Origin: Casuarius casuarius
Lineage: Eukaryota > Chordata > Aves > Casuariiformes > Casuariidae
DNA length: 64,000 nt
Assembly: GCA_003342895.1 (NCBI GenBank)
Contig: PTFA01000087.1
Coordinates: forward strand, 1,884,708 to 1,948,707
Reading direction: 5' to 3'
Part shown: piece after piece, positions 1 to 10,973 of the stretch
Position numbering within the stretch: the first letter of the stretch is position 1
Layout: each line of letters opens with the position of its first letter
Program-made: the position numbers and the translations under genes
The notes under the pieces: model-generated
What the model saw: the letters and a program-made list of their open reading frames with translations, nothing else
What the model was told of the DNA's origin: nothing
Databases searched by the model: none

Positions 1-322
1 AAAGAACTGATACTGGCACATGCTGTTCTTCTGCATTTGTAACGCGTTATTGGGATTTTATAAGGTGGTGTAGGAAAAAACTGTTAACAGTTATATAGTG
101 AGTGAAAAAGCTCAGAATTCCCAGGATTGAACAGTACAGAGCTGTTGGCTTTGGCAAACTATAATCTGTAGTGATGAAAATCTAAGAATTTTGGGATCAG
201 TCCCACGAATGCTTACACATATGCTTATCTTTATGCATAATTCATGCATGCAAATCGTTACAAGATTTGGCCACCGACATGTCTGCTTCAGCACAAAGTT
301 CTCTACTGTAAAGCCTAAGGTG

Positions 323-398
323 TGATCTTGCCCTTATTGAAGTCAGCAGGACTTTTCACATAAGCAGTTATTCATGTGGGCCTGCAGAACTGGCCCAT
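323..398. repeat. Degraded sauropsid interspersed repeat with palindromic arms
   Basis: The stretch has the wording of a very old, near-palindromic amniote repeat: a 'ttattgaagtcagcaggact' arm followed by a weaker complementary arm ending near 'ggcctgcagaactggccca'. Similar copies in other states of decay occur at 6835-6956, 35055-35130 and 55570-55695. Family assignment is from memory of turtle and crocodilian repeat text and was not searched. Confidence 0.4.
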
Positions 399-699
399 AA
401 ATGGCTAAAATAGTAATTTAGCTACTCAGATGCTGTGAACTTTAAACTAGTGCTTTGTTCTAAATTTAGGGGAATAATAAAATATACTCAATATACTCAA
501 ATAAAAATATTTGAGTAGTGCCTCTATGCTATTTTTTATTTACGATGGTATCAGCCCAAGGTCCAGATGAGGTTCACATTCAAGGCTTCTTTATACCACA
601 AATAAGCAATCCCTGCCTGGATTCTAACCATCTTTTGTATTTTTTATAGAATTTAAAATTTGGAATCCTTGAAGTAGTATAGGTTTAATTGGGAGCACT

Positions 700-815
700 G
701 TCATCAAACTTAGGAGACCTGATCTTAATATCAGTTCCACCACTGGTTTAGACGGGGTGATTGATAAATCACTCACTTCTCTTGCCTTCTGTTCAGTGTT
801 ACTCTCCATACCAAA
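700..815 (+). repeat. MIR-like tRNA-derived SINE relic
   Basis: The order 'aggagacctgat', 'cagttccaccactgg', 'gataaatcactcacttctct' follows the MIR / MIR1_Amn core (tRNA-related head, then the conserved 'caagtcacttaacctct' block). It is heavily diverged, so it is an ancient insertion. Strand follows the usual MIR consensus direction. Confidence 0.55.
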
Positions 816-3020
816 GTACATACTGTAAGTCTACACAGTGATAGAAGTAGTGATTTAAAACAGCATTTATTCCATGGGAGTTTAATTTGGTGCTAGAGGA
901 GGAAGACCTGTACTTTTTAAAAAATAGAAAGTCTGTTCGAACTACCTAAAATACAAGATCAGTTTAATTTAATATTTACTGCAAAAGAGCCATATAACAT
1001 CAAGCAGACAATGATGAGGCTGTTGGGACACAAGCATTTGGTTGCTGCATCTGGCATTAGCATGGGATAGAAGAACCTCTGGCCAGGATTTAATTCTCAT
1101 TTCCTGTCCTAATTTGCATCTCCTATTACTTTTTGTAACATTTCAGCCTGTATGCTTAAGATCTGACCAAAAAGCCCATCAAAGGCTCAGACCAGTAAAA
1201 GTCTAGCATCCCTTTCTCTCCTCCAAAAAGACTAGAACAAAAACATACACCTTCCCTGCTGCTCTTTCCCCTCACACATACACACGCTCAGAAATGTCCG
1301 TTCCTCAGGAAATAGGTGTGAGTCATATAGATTCATCTGTGCCTTTTTTAAAGGAGACTCTGGCCATAGCTTTTCCTTTGGTCACCTGAAATAATGAAAT
1401 GGATGAGATTGAGAGCATCACTCTAGTTAAAGTAAAGCACTCTAATTAAAATAATAAGAGAAGCCCAGAAAAACAGAGTGGCTGAAGCCCAAGTACCTCG
1501 CAAGAATGGTTTTAAATCTTTGTATCCAGTTGAGGAGAGCTTCCTTGATACCATCTCCTTACAAAAGAAAATATGGAAAAAATAGGAAATGGAATGTCTC
1601 ATTGCTCTTCTCCCTTCACCTTTTTAGTTTAGTTGAGGAATCAGCAATGGCATGGGATTGAAAGGAAAACAAAGTGGATGAACTGGTGGTCCACCTTTCC
1701 TGTGCTTTGTGATTATTTTATGAAAAAATAACAGCAGCCCACCTAGTCCTAAGGAGTTTTATTAGGTGTCTGTAAAAGAATTAGTCCCAGTGGGACAGTA
1801 TAATCTAGTTTTATATGACTGTGTAATGAGAGATCGTACTATAAGAAGCTGGCACAAGCTGAGAGGGGACCTTGATTTCTGTTTGAAACCATCCAGCATT
1901 TACAGCTTTTAAACAACTGACTAAATTTGCTAGTGTGAAGAAAGTTAGAGTATATATTTTTGCCTGATTTGGGAAATACATCTGCAGTCACTCCTTTCTA
2001 TGTGCAACAACTGTGCAGAAAGTATATTTCACCTGCTTGAATATTGTGTGGCCGAAGCATGTACTTTCACACAAGACCATCAATTGAAACATGTCAGGGA
2101 GAGAGACTGGGGTTAAGAAATCATACTTCACTTCCTCCACATCATAATTACAGGGAAACAGTTTAGAACATGTAGATTATGTTATCAAGCAGCCTAATTT
2201 AAACATAACTCTATCCCCAAAAGTAAATACTGTACATGTGGTGGGCATGAGTCATCACTCTTGCAACTGTGTCTGTGGAGCTCCCTGCTTTGCATGGTTT
2301 ATGCATTAAAATGTAAATGAAAAATAGTTCTTTTTACAAATTGAATTTGCATGATAAAGATCATTGACAGACATTGGTTTAAGGCAGTCCTTTTCTCTGA
2401 GAGGCTACAACAGTCTGTTATGACTATGGAGCTGTGGGGTAAGGAAAGGAGGCAGGTAGGAGGAAGGCTTAGCCATTTCTGGAAAAGTGAGCCCATAAAT
2501 TACTGTACATCTTTCTCATTAGCATCTTCCTAAGGTTGCTTTAGGTTTTCTCTTAGAGAGGTAGCTTCTGCCATTGTGAGCAGCAAAGGCATAGTACATG
2601 TGTAGACGTGCTTTAAAATCACCTCTTGGTATGGAGCCATAAGAGCTCACATTGCTATGTGTGTGCATCTGTCGAGTCCCATCTTAACAAATCAGGCTTT
2701 GAGCACTGCAAGACGTCCACTTACTCCAGCACCTAAACTCCTGTTGAACAAAGTAAGGACAGTATTGTCAGACTATTATTCAGACCCTGCCTAGCCTCAG
2801 CTATTTTAATTTGTAGCGAAACGTAAGAATCAAACTATTATACTGTTACTAAGCAGAGACTTCAGCTTGCCAGCAGTGGTACCAGGCTATTACTTGCGTC
2901 ACTCTGCTCCTAGGAGATGCTATTCCAGTGCCTTCACATATTCTCGTAGCAAACTATTTGCACTTGCCATGGTGCGTAGCAGCTCTAATNGATGCTCAGT
3001 TGTACCCTATACAAACACAC
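816..3020. other. Upstream flank without recognisable gene
   Basis: This is AT-rich sequence with short open frames only. The best are 60-65 codons, occur on both strands, and have neither splice context nor a recognisable product. No RNA gene or intact mobile element was recognised. Confidence 0.5.
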
Positions 3021-3026
3021 ATGTCC

Positions 3027-3040
3027 TTTACCATAGTAAC
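3027..3040 (-). promoter_or_regulatory. RFX X-box-like motif upstream of the CpG island
   Basis: On the minus strand this reads GTTACTATGGTAAA, a near match to the RFX-family X-box GTTRCCATGGYAAC, with mismatches at inner position 6 and at the last base. It lies about 500 bp upstream of the CpG island. Binding is inferred from the motif only. Confidence 0.35.
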
Positions 3041-3499
3041 CACGTCTTCGCCGGCAACGTGCTTCGCTCCTGCCAGGATGTACACATAAGTATACCGAGC
3101 CTGCCACCTCGGTGGCTCGGCAGGGCTGCCGGTGGGCTAGTCCCAGCCTTCCTGACCCCACTCTTGCCTGGGTGCACCCGGCCCAGCCAGGCCACCCGGC
3201 AGCTCTTTTATAACGTATTAAGGAATCTGAAGCAAGCGGAGATTTGCTGAAGCCTACTCGAGTTAAAACTGAAGCTATCCAAATCCCCGAACAACCCACC
3301 AACCAACCACAGTGAAAACGCACGAGATAAATGCACTCCAGTCGGGAGGGACGCTGGAAAACNTAGCGCCCAGGGTTTATCCCGGCGATTAAAACATCCT
3401 TGGGAGGATTGCTTCTGAAAAGGTTGCTAAATGCTCCCAGAGTAATTTAAAATCGCCGAATCACTATTTATAATATAATGCTCTTAAAACTGAAAGTAC

Positions 3500-5250
3500 A
3501 CTTAATCCCAGGAGCCTTCGTAACGAGCGGGGGGAGTCAGCGCGGGGGGCGCGCGGCGCCCGTTGCCCGCGCGCGGCGCCCGTTACGCGGCGCCGCGCTC
3601 CCTCAGCCCCAGCGCGAGCGGCGCACCTCGGCGCCCAGCTCCCCTCCCTGCGGGCTCGCGGGCAGCGTGGAGGACCGTTAGGAGCCGGGCGGCAAGGCGC
3701 CCCGCTCCGCTGCGGCTGGCCCCCCGCAGGGACGCCTTAGCGCCCCTGCCGGCGAGCGGGCTTCCGCTGCGCCCTGCGGTGCCGGCCCGCACCTCGGAGC
3801 CCCGCGCCGAGGGCGCAGCCGGGGGGCGCCGCTGCGGAAGGAGTCCCAGGAGCGGAGCGACCGCACTCTCGCCTCCCGGTGCCCCCGAGAAGGGCCAAGC
3901 CGCCCGCTCGCTAGTGACAAAGACCAACAACTTCACGGAGGGACGCTGCCCGCGGGCACGGCGAGCGGCTCCACACGCCTGCCCCAGCCCGGGGCCGCAC
4001 CTGCCCTGCTGATCCCTCCCCTGCCCCTCGGCGCACTCCCTCCCGCAGGAGGGCGGCCGCGGGGAGCCGCAGAGGCGCCACGGCTGCTCGGCGGGGCTGC
4101 TGGCGGCCAAGCAGCGCGCCCCTCCGCAGCGAGGGGGCTGCCCGCCCGGCTCCGCAGGCGGAGGACGTGGGGCGCGCCCCGCGGCCCCGCTAGGCTTCAC
4201 CTCCCTCGGCGATGCCGCGGCGGCCGCCGGCGCTGCCTGCCCTCCCGCCCCTGGAGGACGCCGCCGTCTTTCCTGAGGTGAGTGGCCAGCTCCGGCGGGG
4301 CAGGGCTCTGGGCAGCGCTGCCCGCACCCCCGGCAATATCGCTAGCTTAGCACTGACCCACATCTCCCCNGGTGACCCGTCCGCTCCGTGTTCCGCCGCC
4401 CCCAGTCCCGCGGGGAAGGGAGGAGAAGGGGGGCCGCGCTGAGCNGGGAAGTTTGTGCGCGGGACAGCAGAGCCGGCACCCGGCTGGGAGCGGCGGGGCG
4501 CCTGCTTTGCGCTACATTTGTTATANAGCGGACGTGCCTCGGGGGGAGGCACCTGGAGAGCCGGCCCCAGGTAGAGGGAGAGCATCTGGTTGGAGCAGAG
4601 GCTGGGCGGGGGGGGAGCAGAAAGTGGAGGGTGGGGAAGCAGGCGGAGAGAGGAGGGGATGGGGGAGCCGCGGAGCGGGGAGATGGGGAGGAAGGTGGCG
4701 ACTCCTGAACACCGGCGTCTCGCCCTGAGGATCGTGCGCTGATCGGTACTGTGCCTTGCCCGCGCCTCGGGAGCGCCGGGCGCTCTCCCCGCGGCCTCGC
4801 CGAGGCTGGCGGTGCCCGGCGGCCCCCGGGGTGCCAGCGCTGCCTTCGCGCTGGGGCAGCCCCCTCCAGCTGCGGGTCTCCCCTCGCGACTCCCCGGAGC
4901 GACTGTTGGAAAAAGTGGCNGTGCCCTGAGAGACACTTAGCGTCAGGTTGGTCTTTTTTGGGGTGGGGGAGGAAGGGTGAGGATCGCTCTCGTCTGTTAG
5001 CGGCTCCTGGGCGCTCTCTGCTAAAAGGAGACCTGCGGGCGCCGTGCCCCGGTTCGCGGCAGCCTTGCTGCGGCATCGGGGGTCGGGCAGCGGGGCTGGC
5101 ACGGGCCCGGGCTCGGCCGGGCGGGGCAGCCGCCTGCCTCCCCCCCGCAGCGCGCCGGCAGCTCGCGTTCAGGAAACTTTGTGTGCCTCGCCGTGCGAAA
5201 GGCAGCCAGCACGGTATGTAAACAGCGCAGCTCCGGGACCCGGTAGAGAG
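3500..5250 (+). promoter_or_regulatory. SHISAL1: CpG island, probable SHISAL1 promoter and 5' exon region
   Basis: Base composition changes abruptly at about 3.52 kb to very GC-rich, CpG-dense DNA and returns to AT-rich by about 5.25 kb. It is the only CpG island in the window. It lies upstream of and in the same orientation as the SHISAL1 coding exons, as expected for the promoter of a gene with a long first intron. Runs such as GGGGCGG/CCCCGCCC-like boxes suggest Sp/KLF sites. Long open frames here on both strands (up to 248 codons) are what stop-poor GC-rich DNA gives by chance. A bidirectional promoter with an antisense transcript is possible but not shown. Confidence 0.7.
4200..4277 (+). 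other. SHISAL1: Candidate non-coding 5' exon end with splice donor
   Basis: A consensus donor, CCTGAG|GTGAGT, occurs at 4277/4278 within the CpG island and could join to the start-codon exon near 40.9 kb. The 5' boundary given is arbitrary because the transcription start cannot be seen. A second donor candidate, CACG|GTATGT at 5213/5214, lies near the downstream edge of the island. An ATG at 4212 opens a frame that crosses the donor, but its Pro/Arg-rich product looks like chance coding. Confidence 0.35.
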
Positions 5251-5401
5251 CGCTAACTGCGGGATGGCTATTTTGTTTTCCCATTATCTAGACTGCTGGC
5301 ACTAGGTTTATTATGTGTGCGTTTGGGCTATGAATCAATATTTATTTACAGGGCTCAGGTATTAATCACCCATGTCTCAGAAAGCTCATTAGTGGTGACT
5401 T

Positions 5402-5415
5402 GTTTCCATGACAAC
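5402..5415 (+). promoter_or_regulatory. Full RFX X-box motif just inside intron 1
   Basis: GTTTCCATGACAAC fits the 14-bp imperfect-palindrome X-box bound by RFX transcription factors, with both half sites present. It lies about 150 bp downstream of the CpG island. The motif is seen directly; occupancy and target gene are inference. Confidence 0.5.
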
Positions 5416-5859
5416 AAGACCCCTCTGAGTCTTCGGGGTTATCTGTTTGCCCGATTTCTTTTTTTTTCTATTCATGAAGAGAAATGTGTTTGTGCTAGTG
5501 TCATGTTTTGCTAACAAGAACAAGCAAACAAAACCTGAGTGTCCTGTGGTCCCTATCCAGTGTTCCTCTATCGCTCAGCTATTTTGCCTGCCGTAATTAA
5601 CGATATACGGATGGGACTAAGCAGAAGTATGGAGTTGCACGAGATTTCTTAATGCTTGTTTTACAGGATTATTTCTTTTAGCCGTAAAGCTCGGACTAAA
5701 ATGTGATTTGGGTTGTCACTTGTTCAAAGTGCTCCGTAGACGCGTTCATACTGAGCATGACAATGTTTGTCATCTTTTCGTTTGTGTATCACTTTAGGAG
5801 CATGGAAGCCTGTACCTTTGCGAGGTTTTATGTTTCAGTCTCTGTAGCTTCATTGCTAC

Positions 5860-6012
5860 AGCACAGAGCTGGGAATCAGGATTGACTTATTGGGTAACTT
5901 CGTCACCTTCTTGTGGTGCGACCTTGGCAGGGCTCTTAACTTCTCTATATCCCATTGTGTCTCAACAAAAGGAAGTGCTGCCCACTCACACCTGTGAAGT
6001 GCTCTGAGCTAA
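5860..6012 (+). repeat. MIR-like SINE relic (MIR1_Amn type)
   Basis: Recognisable blocks in MIR order are 'cagagctgggaatcagg', 'gtgcgaccttggc', 'cttaacttctctatatccca' and 'gtgaagtgctctgagct'. The last is close to the tail of sauropsid MIR copies. The insertion is ancient and without visible target-site duplication. Confidence 0.7.
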
Positions 6013-6834
6013 TCAAGCAAAACTGTTTCGAGGTAAAATGGACTACAGTTAAAACTGAATATATTGTTTTCTGTTATGAGTGGTAAACATAGCCTATATT
6101 AAAAGAGAAAAGGGACATATAATGTAAAATTCCCTTTTAACTTTGGTCTTTACTTAATATAGCACAGTTGTGCATGCTCTTCAAGTCATGTGCACAGGTA
6201 TCATCCAGCTGCAATCAATATTCTAATTCCATTCATACTAATTGACTATCACTGCTTTTCTGGGTTAGCTTCATCAGATTCAGATAAAAATATGACTCTA
6301 GCAGTTTTAAATTTATAGGAGCATCTTTAATATTAGAATGAGAAATAGCATACATCCAGCAAGAAGCTGCAATAGTAGAGAAAGAAAGGGGCTGTAAAAC
6401 TGAATGATGGTCTTGATTGCTTGCCTTAGCATTGCAACCTGAGAGGGACTTAAATGCTTTTCTTTGGGAGAGAGAGAGAAAGCAAATGCTCATACACTTC
6501 TAACTTGGCTATATGTCAAGTCAAACACCTGAGGCTATGTATTCTACTATTNTCATAGTTTTTCAGGAAACATTTTAATATTTGGTGTTCTGTACAGAAA
6601 TACAGAAAGGGAATGTTTAATAAATGTTTTAGAATGTACCATTATTAAGGACCAAAATACTGCCTTAATTATGTGCAGTTATGACTCTTAGGTGACAATA
6701 GTAGTAAGTCGTAATAGGGGAGACTTAAGTAAGAAGTGTACATGTATTTGTTGTTGAAATGCTCTCTTTATATGAATAAACTACTTCTATGATAAAATAA
6801 GAATGTCTTTCATACCCTGAGGAAGAGTCTATCC
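6013..6834. other. Intronic sequence without recognised feature
   Basis: AT-rich intron sequence with no gene, no recognisable repeat and one single N. Short open frames only. Confidence 0.4.
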
Positions 6835-6956
6835 CCAGCTCAGTTCAGCAAAGTGCTAAAACATACGCCTCGTTCCAAATGCATTAGTGCTCTCTAGTAT
6901 CAGTAGGCAACTCACGCTTCAAGCATTTTCTTAAATATTCTGAAGAATCAAGGCCC
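6835..6956. repeat. Degraded palindromic sauropsid repeat
   Basis: The left arm 'cagttcagcaaagtgctaaa' and right arm 'agcattttcttaaatattct ... aatcaaggccc' are decayed reverse complements of each other. The sequence matches the well-known 'cagcaaagcacttaagcatatgc' type of palindromic repeat found in turtles and crocodilians. No coding content. Confidence 0.5.
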
Positions 6957-7773
6957 ATGACCTTGATTTTTATACTCTATTCCTTTCAGCAGCTTAGCAG
7001 TAAGACACCTGTCTCTAAAATATTTCTTGAGAATTGATGACTGTCTGACCATTACCAGCCCTAGTGAAGTATGACAAGCTCATAAAGAGAAAGAAGAAAG
7101 GAAAAGAAATGATATCTTAGTCAGCATCTCATCTCCTTTGGATGTCATTGAATTATATTTCCATACTGAGCCATTAAATTTTTACTACTCTATTGCTGCG
7201 TAGTCAATACAGGTAGAGAGAAAATGAGCTTGATTTTTATTCTGCTCTATACATCCTCAGCAAAGTTCAGCACTTTTTTTTTCCTTTTTTAATACTAGCA
7301 ATGGCAAGAAGAGCAGATATTCCAGTTCAATTTTCAGACTCCAGTTCAAAGTGCACTATTGGCAGGAGAGAAAAGTTTGTGGGTTTTTTTTTTTTTTTTT
7401 GAGAGCAGGGCAGCAAGAAAGATAATTCATAAAAAGGCTGTATTAATTTATACTTAATTTTCAGAAGAATAATCACTTAAGATTGTAGGAAGACATCTGC
7501 GTGTGTAAGCTGTCATTGATAAAGGTGTTCTGTTTCAGGGAGGAAAAGTGTATAGATATGAAGGCTAAATCCATAGGATGGTATTGATTTAAGTAATATT
7601 TTACTCAGTGTTATACCAAAGCTCCTTGGATATAATGTACACCTTCATAAACAAAAATGCTTCTAATGCTTCTACACAAGCTACCTACTATTTAAGCTTT
7701 GCTGGCATGTGGAAATAAACTTAACCATTGTTTGTTTTCTCTGGTGCTGGAAGTCCCTTAACTGATTTGATAA

Positions 7774-7990
7774 GGCACTGGATTGGTATNTAGTGGAGGG
7801 GGCTGAGCATCTTTGTAATTGATCTGCTTTGGACAAGTCACTTTACCCCTCTTTTTCATCTTTTTCCCTATTCATCCTTCATCTGTCTTGTTTATTTGGA
7901 GAGTAGGATCTTCAGTGTAGAGTCTTGTTACATGCCCATGTTGTACCCAGAGAAATCTCTGTTGGAGCAGCAAAATGTTACTGCAGTGCA
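7774..7990 (+). repeat. MIR-like SINE relic with long 3' tail
   Basis: It begins 'ggcactggattgg', carries the MIR block 'ggacaagtcactttacccct', then a tail 'catctgtcttgtttatttgg...gtaggatcttcag' that resembles the 'ttgtaagctcttcggggcag' tail of sauropsid MIR/L2-like copies. It is diverged and contains one N at 7790. Confidence 0.6.
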
Positions 7991-10197
7991 ACAACAAGGA
8001 ATGATGGTCAACTTTTTTCCTGAGTCAGTCACTGTGGTCTTTGCATGATCATTAGTTATTGTCCAAGAGGCACTAAGTTTGTTACAAGTCAGTGTGCTTC
8101 CTGCCCTGTGTTTGTAGGTGGGGGGAAAAGGGAGATGAGTTTCCAGAACCTTTTTTGAGCTTATAAAACACCCAGCATCATTTGACAGGAGTGAATAATG
8201 ACATTAGAAAGGTATGAGAGCTGTTTCTGTATATTCCAGTTGGAGGCCTAATTATGCTCTTGATAAACTGTTGTAAAAATGTTTATGTTTTCAAATGCGA
8301 TGTATTTGGTGGTAAATCCAACTATGTTCTTTTGTTTGGTCTTACTTTCCAAAACCACCATATTGGAGAATACAGATGCTTTCTGATAAACTAAGGCTTT
8401 TAGACTAAGGCAGGGTTATTTTCTATGAAGGGTTTACAGCTGAAAAATGACTTTTAAAGTGATCTCTTTTCTGCTATAAATTTTATTTGTCTTTCATCAG
8501 AATTTAGCTGCTGAAATAATATAAAGCAAAGTATGTATTTTCACGTATTGATAGAAGGTAAAGTAAAGCTCTTATGCTTTGGTCATTTCATTCCTCTAAA
8601 AAACAATATCTCTTACATATGAAGACCTAGAAAAGTTTCTTTCCATTCTTTTATTGATTTNCTATATTTTTAAGGAACTCTGTACAATGATTTCAAAGTG
8701 ACTTAACCTTTTAAGGGCCAAATTTGAAACCAGATAAATCTGGTTTTTGTTTTCCTTTTTTAATAATGTGCTCTGGAGGAAAAAATGTATTAAAATGTCT
8801 AAAATTGCACATTTGCAAGTCGACATGCAGAAGTCCACTAGCCACTATGAAAGCTTTGGACCTGGGTCCCTTTTCTACTTGGAAACTAGATGAAAAGAGA
8901 GATCAACTTGATTTTGTTACTCTCAAATCTTTTTATTGTTCAAACCAATAATAAACAAAGTTCAGGAGTTATAGGGCTCAGCCAGTGAAGTAGTACATCA
9001 CTGCAATATAATCTATAGGAAATCTGAAGGGCAAAATAATTTTTTTTCTCAAAGTTGCACTGAATGCAGTATGGCATTTTGCATGAAGGTATAGAATGCA
9101 TGCAAGTTTCTATGAACTTAAAAATTCAGGCGAAAATAATGGTATTTAATGAAAATGGACATTGCAAAAGAGTCATCCAGAAACTGGTGAACTGGGTAGT
9201 GATAGTTAGTGGTGTTACTAGAGTGACCAGAAACCTGGTAAGAGCGGAAGTCAAATAACAAATGTTAGAGTAGATGAGATCTGAGGGCGAGCACACCAGA
9301 CTACTTTATTGTTTTCAGGGCCTCTGAAACTAATCCTTTTGTTTGGTATTTCTGAAGCAAAGACAAATCTGTGTGCTGGCCTCTATAGATTCTATGGCAT
9401 GAAGGCATCATTAGCTCTGTTGCTTACTTAGCCTCAGTTGTTGAGTTTATCTGCTGGTGNTTGGTAATATGTCTGTGATGTAATCTTCATTCTAAAAAGC
9501 TGAGTAGTGGCCAGACATAGATGCAAAAACATGTGGTGAACAGTTTAACTTTGCCATATCATATCTTTGCTCCAACATCTAGATACTATCCTGTAGACTT
9601 CAGAAGGCCCTGCTTTCTGGAGAATCCTTTAAAATCTAAGAAAAGCAAAGTGCAACCTTTGGAACAGTTCAGAGTTGAAACAGTGGAGGAAATAATTATA
9701 TATTTATAATTCTGAGAAAAATGTAGGCAAATTTATTTACTAGCAGTTCATACAGTAGAAGGTAGACTTCTGCTTTGATTTGTAGCCCAGATGCACATAG
9801 GCATTGCTTGCCCTGAGGAATCCAGCAGTCGAAATGTAAACAAAGAGAAGGAGCAAAACCCAAAAAGTCAATACAGAGCTAGCAAAACAGCACATTCCTT
9901 GTTTACNGCTCACTACCCTTTGTCAATATACAATGCCTACAAAGAGGAGCCATTGGGTAGTTATGTGAATTCAGGCAGCATCTCAATGTGTTGATGCTGA
10001 TGCAGTATCTGAACTGCCTGTTATCTTCAGCTGGCATAGTATAATGTTGCTTTTGTGGTAGGACTGATTTGCCTAGGTGTTCTCACTTGCAAGAGGCACG
10101 CTAGTTGGTGGGTCTGCCTGGCTGCCTGTGTAGTGTGGAAACCAAGATGCTGATCTGCGGTGTTCTCTGGGTGTAAGCCAGTGAGAGACCTAGCCTC

Positions 10198-10214
10198 TGT
10201 GTGTGTGTGTGTGT
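10198..10214. repeat. (TG)n dinucleotide microsatellite
   Basis: A pure TG alternation of 17 bases. It is short and probably only mildly polymorphic. Confidence 0.9.
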
Positions 10215-10905
10215 AGTACACAGGCTGTTGCTGGAACTGCTTCTCCATTTGAGTCCCTTGATTTGTAGGCTGATCATTTCACACTGGTGAAGCTTAGCAG
10301 GCCCACCCAATTTTGTCACTTTATGCTGGCATGTCTGATATTGCAAACAGGGAGCCTGTGTCTGCTCTCTTTGGAGTCAAGGTCAGAAATTCTCGCCAAT
10401 TTCCATAGGAACAAGATGTGTTCCTAAACATACTTCGGTAGCTGGAAAGAAACTTCCTAATAAAGAACCAGATTACAACATTACACAAAACATCAAGCAT
10501 TGTTTTAGGCCTCGAACCTCCCAACAGTAACGCACTTGTAAGCAAAGTGCTGCAAACAAAAATCCCGGGGCATTCCTGGCAGGACTGTGGAGGATTATGA
10601 GCTCTCTTTCTGCTGTGAGAAACAACTGAGGCTTGATCACGTTGCTGATAAAATCGTATTTATTCTAATGACACTAGATCAGGCCCTTAGAATTCCATTC
10701 CTGACACAATCTAGAGAAAATGAAGTGTGACATGGTGGCTGTTATGCAAAGGATTTACTACATCAAGCAGAAAAGGTAGAGTGATTTCAGTTTACCTGAA
10801 GAAGCAAAAAACTCTTTCCCATACTGATATGGAGACCATTGGAAGTTGCCGAGGAAAGCTTCGAATTGCAAACTGTGACTTGGAGTTGTGATACTTCCGA
10901 ATGAC

Positions 10906-10973
10906 TTTTTTTTTTTTTTTTTTTTTTTAAACTCAAACAGTTGATTTTCCTTTTGATATTGGGGGGGGGGGGG
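10906..10973. repeat. T23 homopolymer followed by G13 homopolymer
   Basis: A run of 23 T (10906-10928) is followed 32 bp later by a run of 13 G (10961-10973). Both are error-prone for sequencing, so run lengths are uncertain. Confidence 0.9.

Noticed and set aside
3563..5284. Many long open frames on both strands in the CpG island (up to 248 codons)
   Set aside because: They overlap in several frames, contain X residues, give Pro/Arg/Ala/Gly low-complexity products and match the stop-poor composition. No domain recognised.
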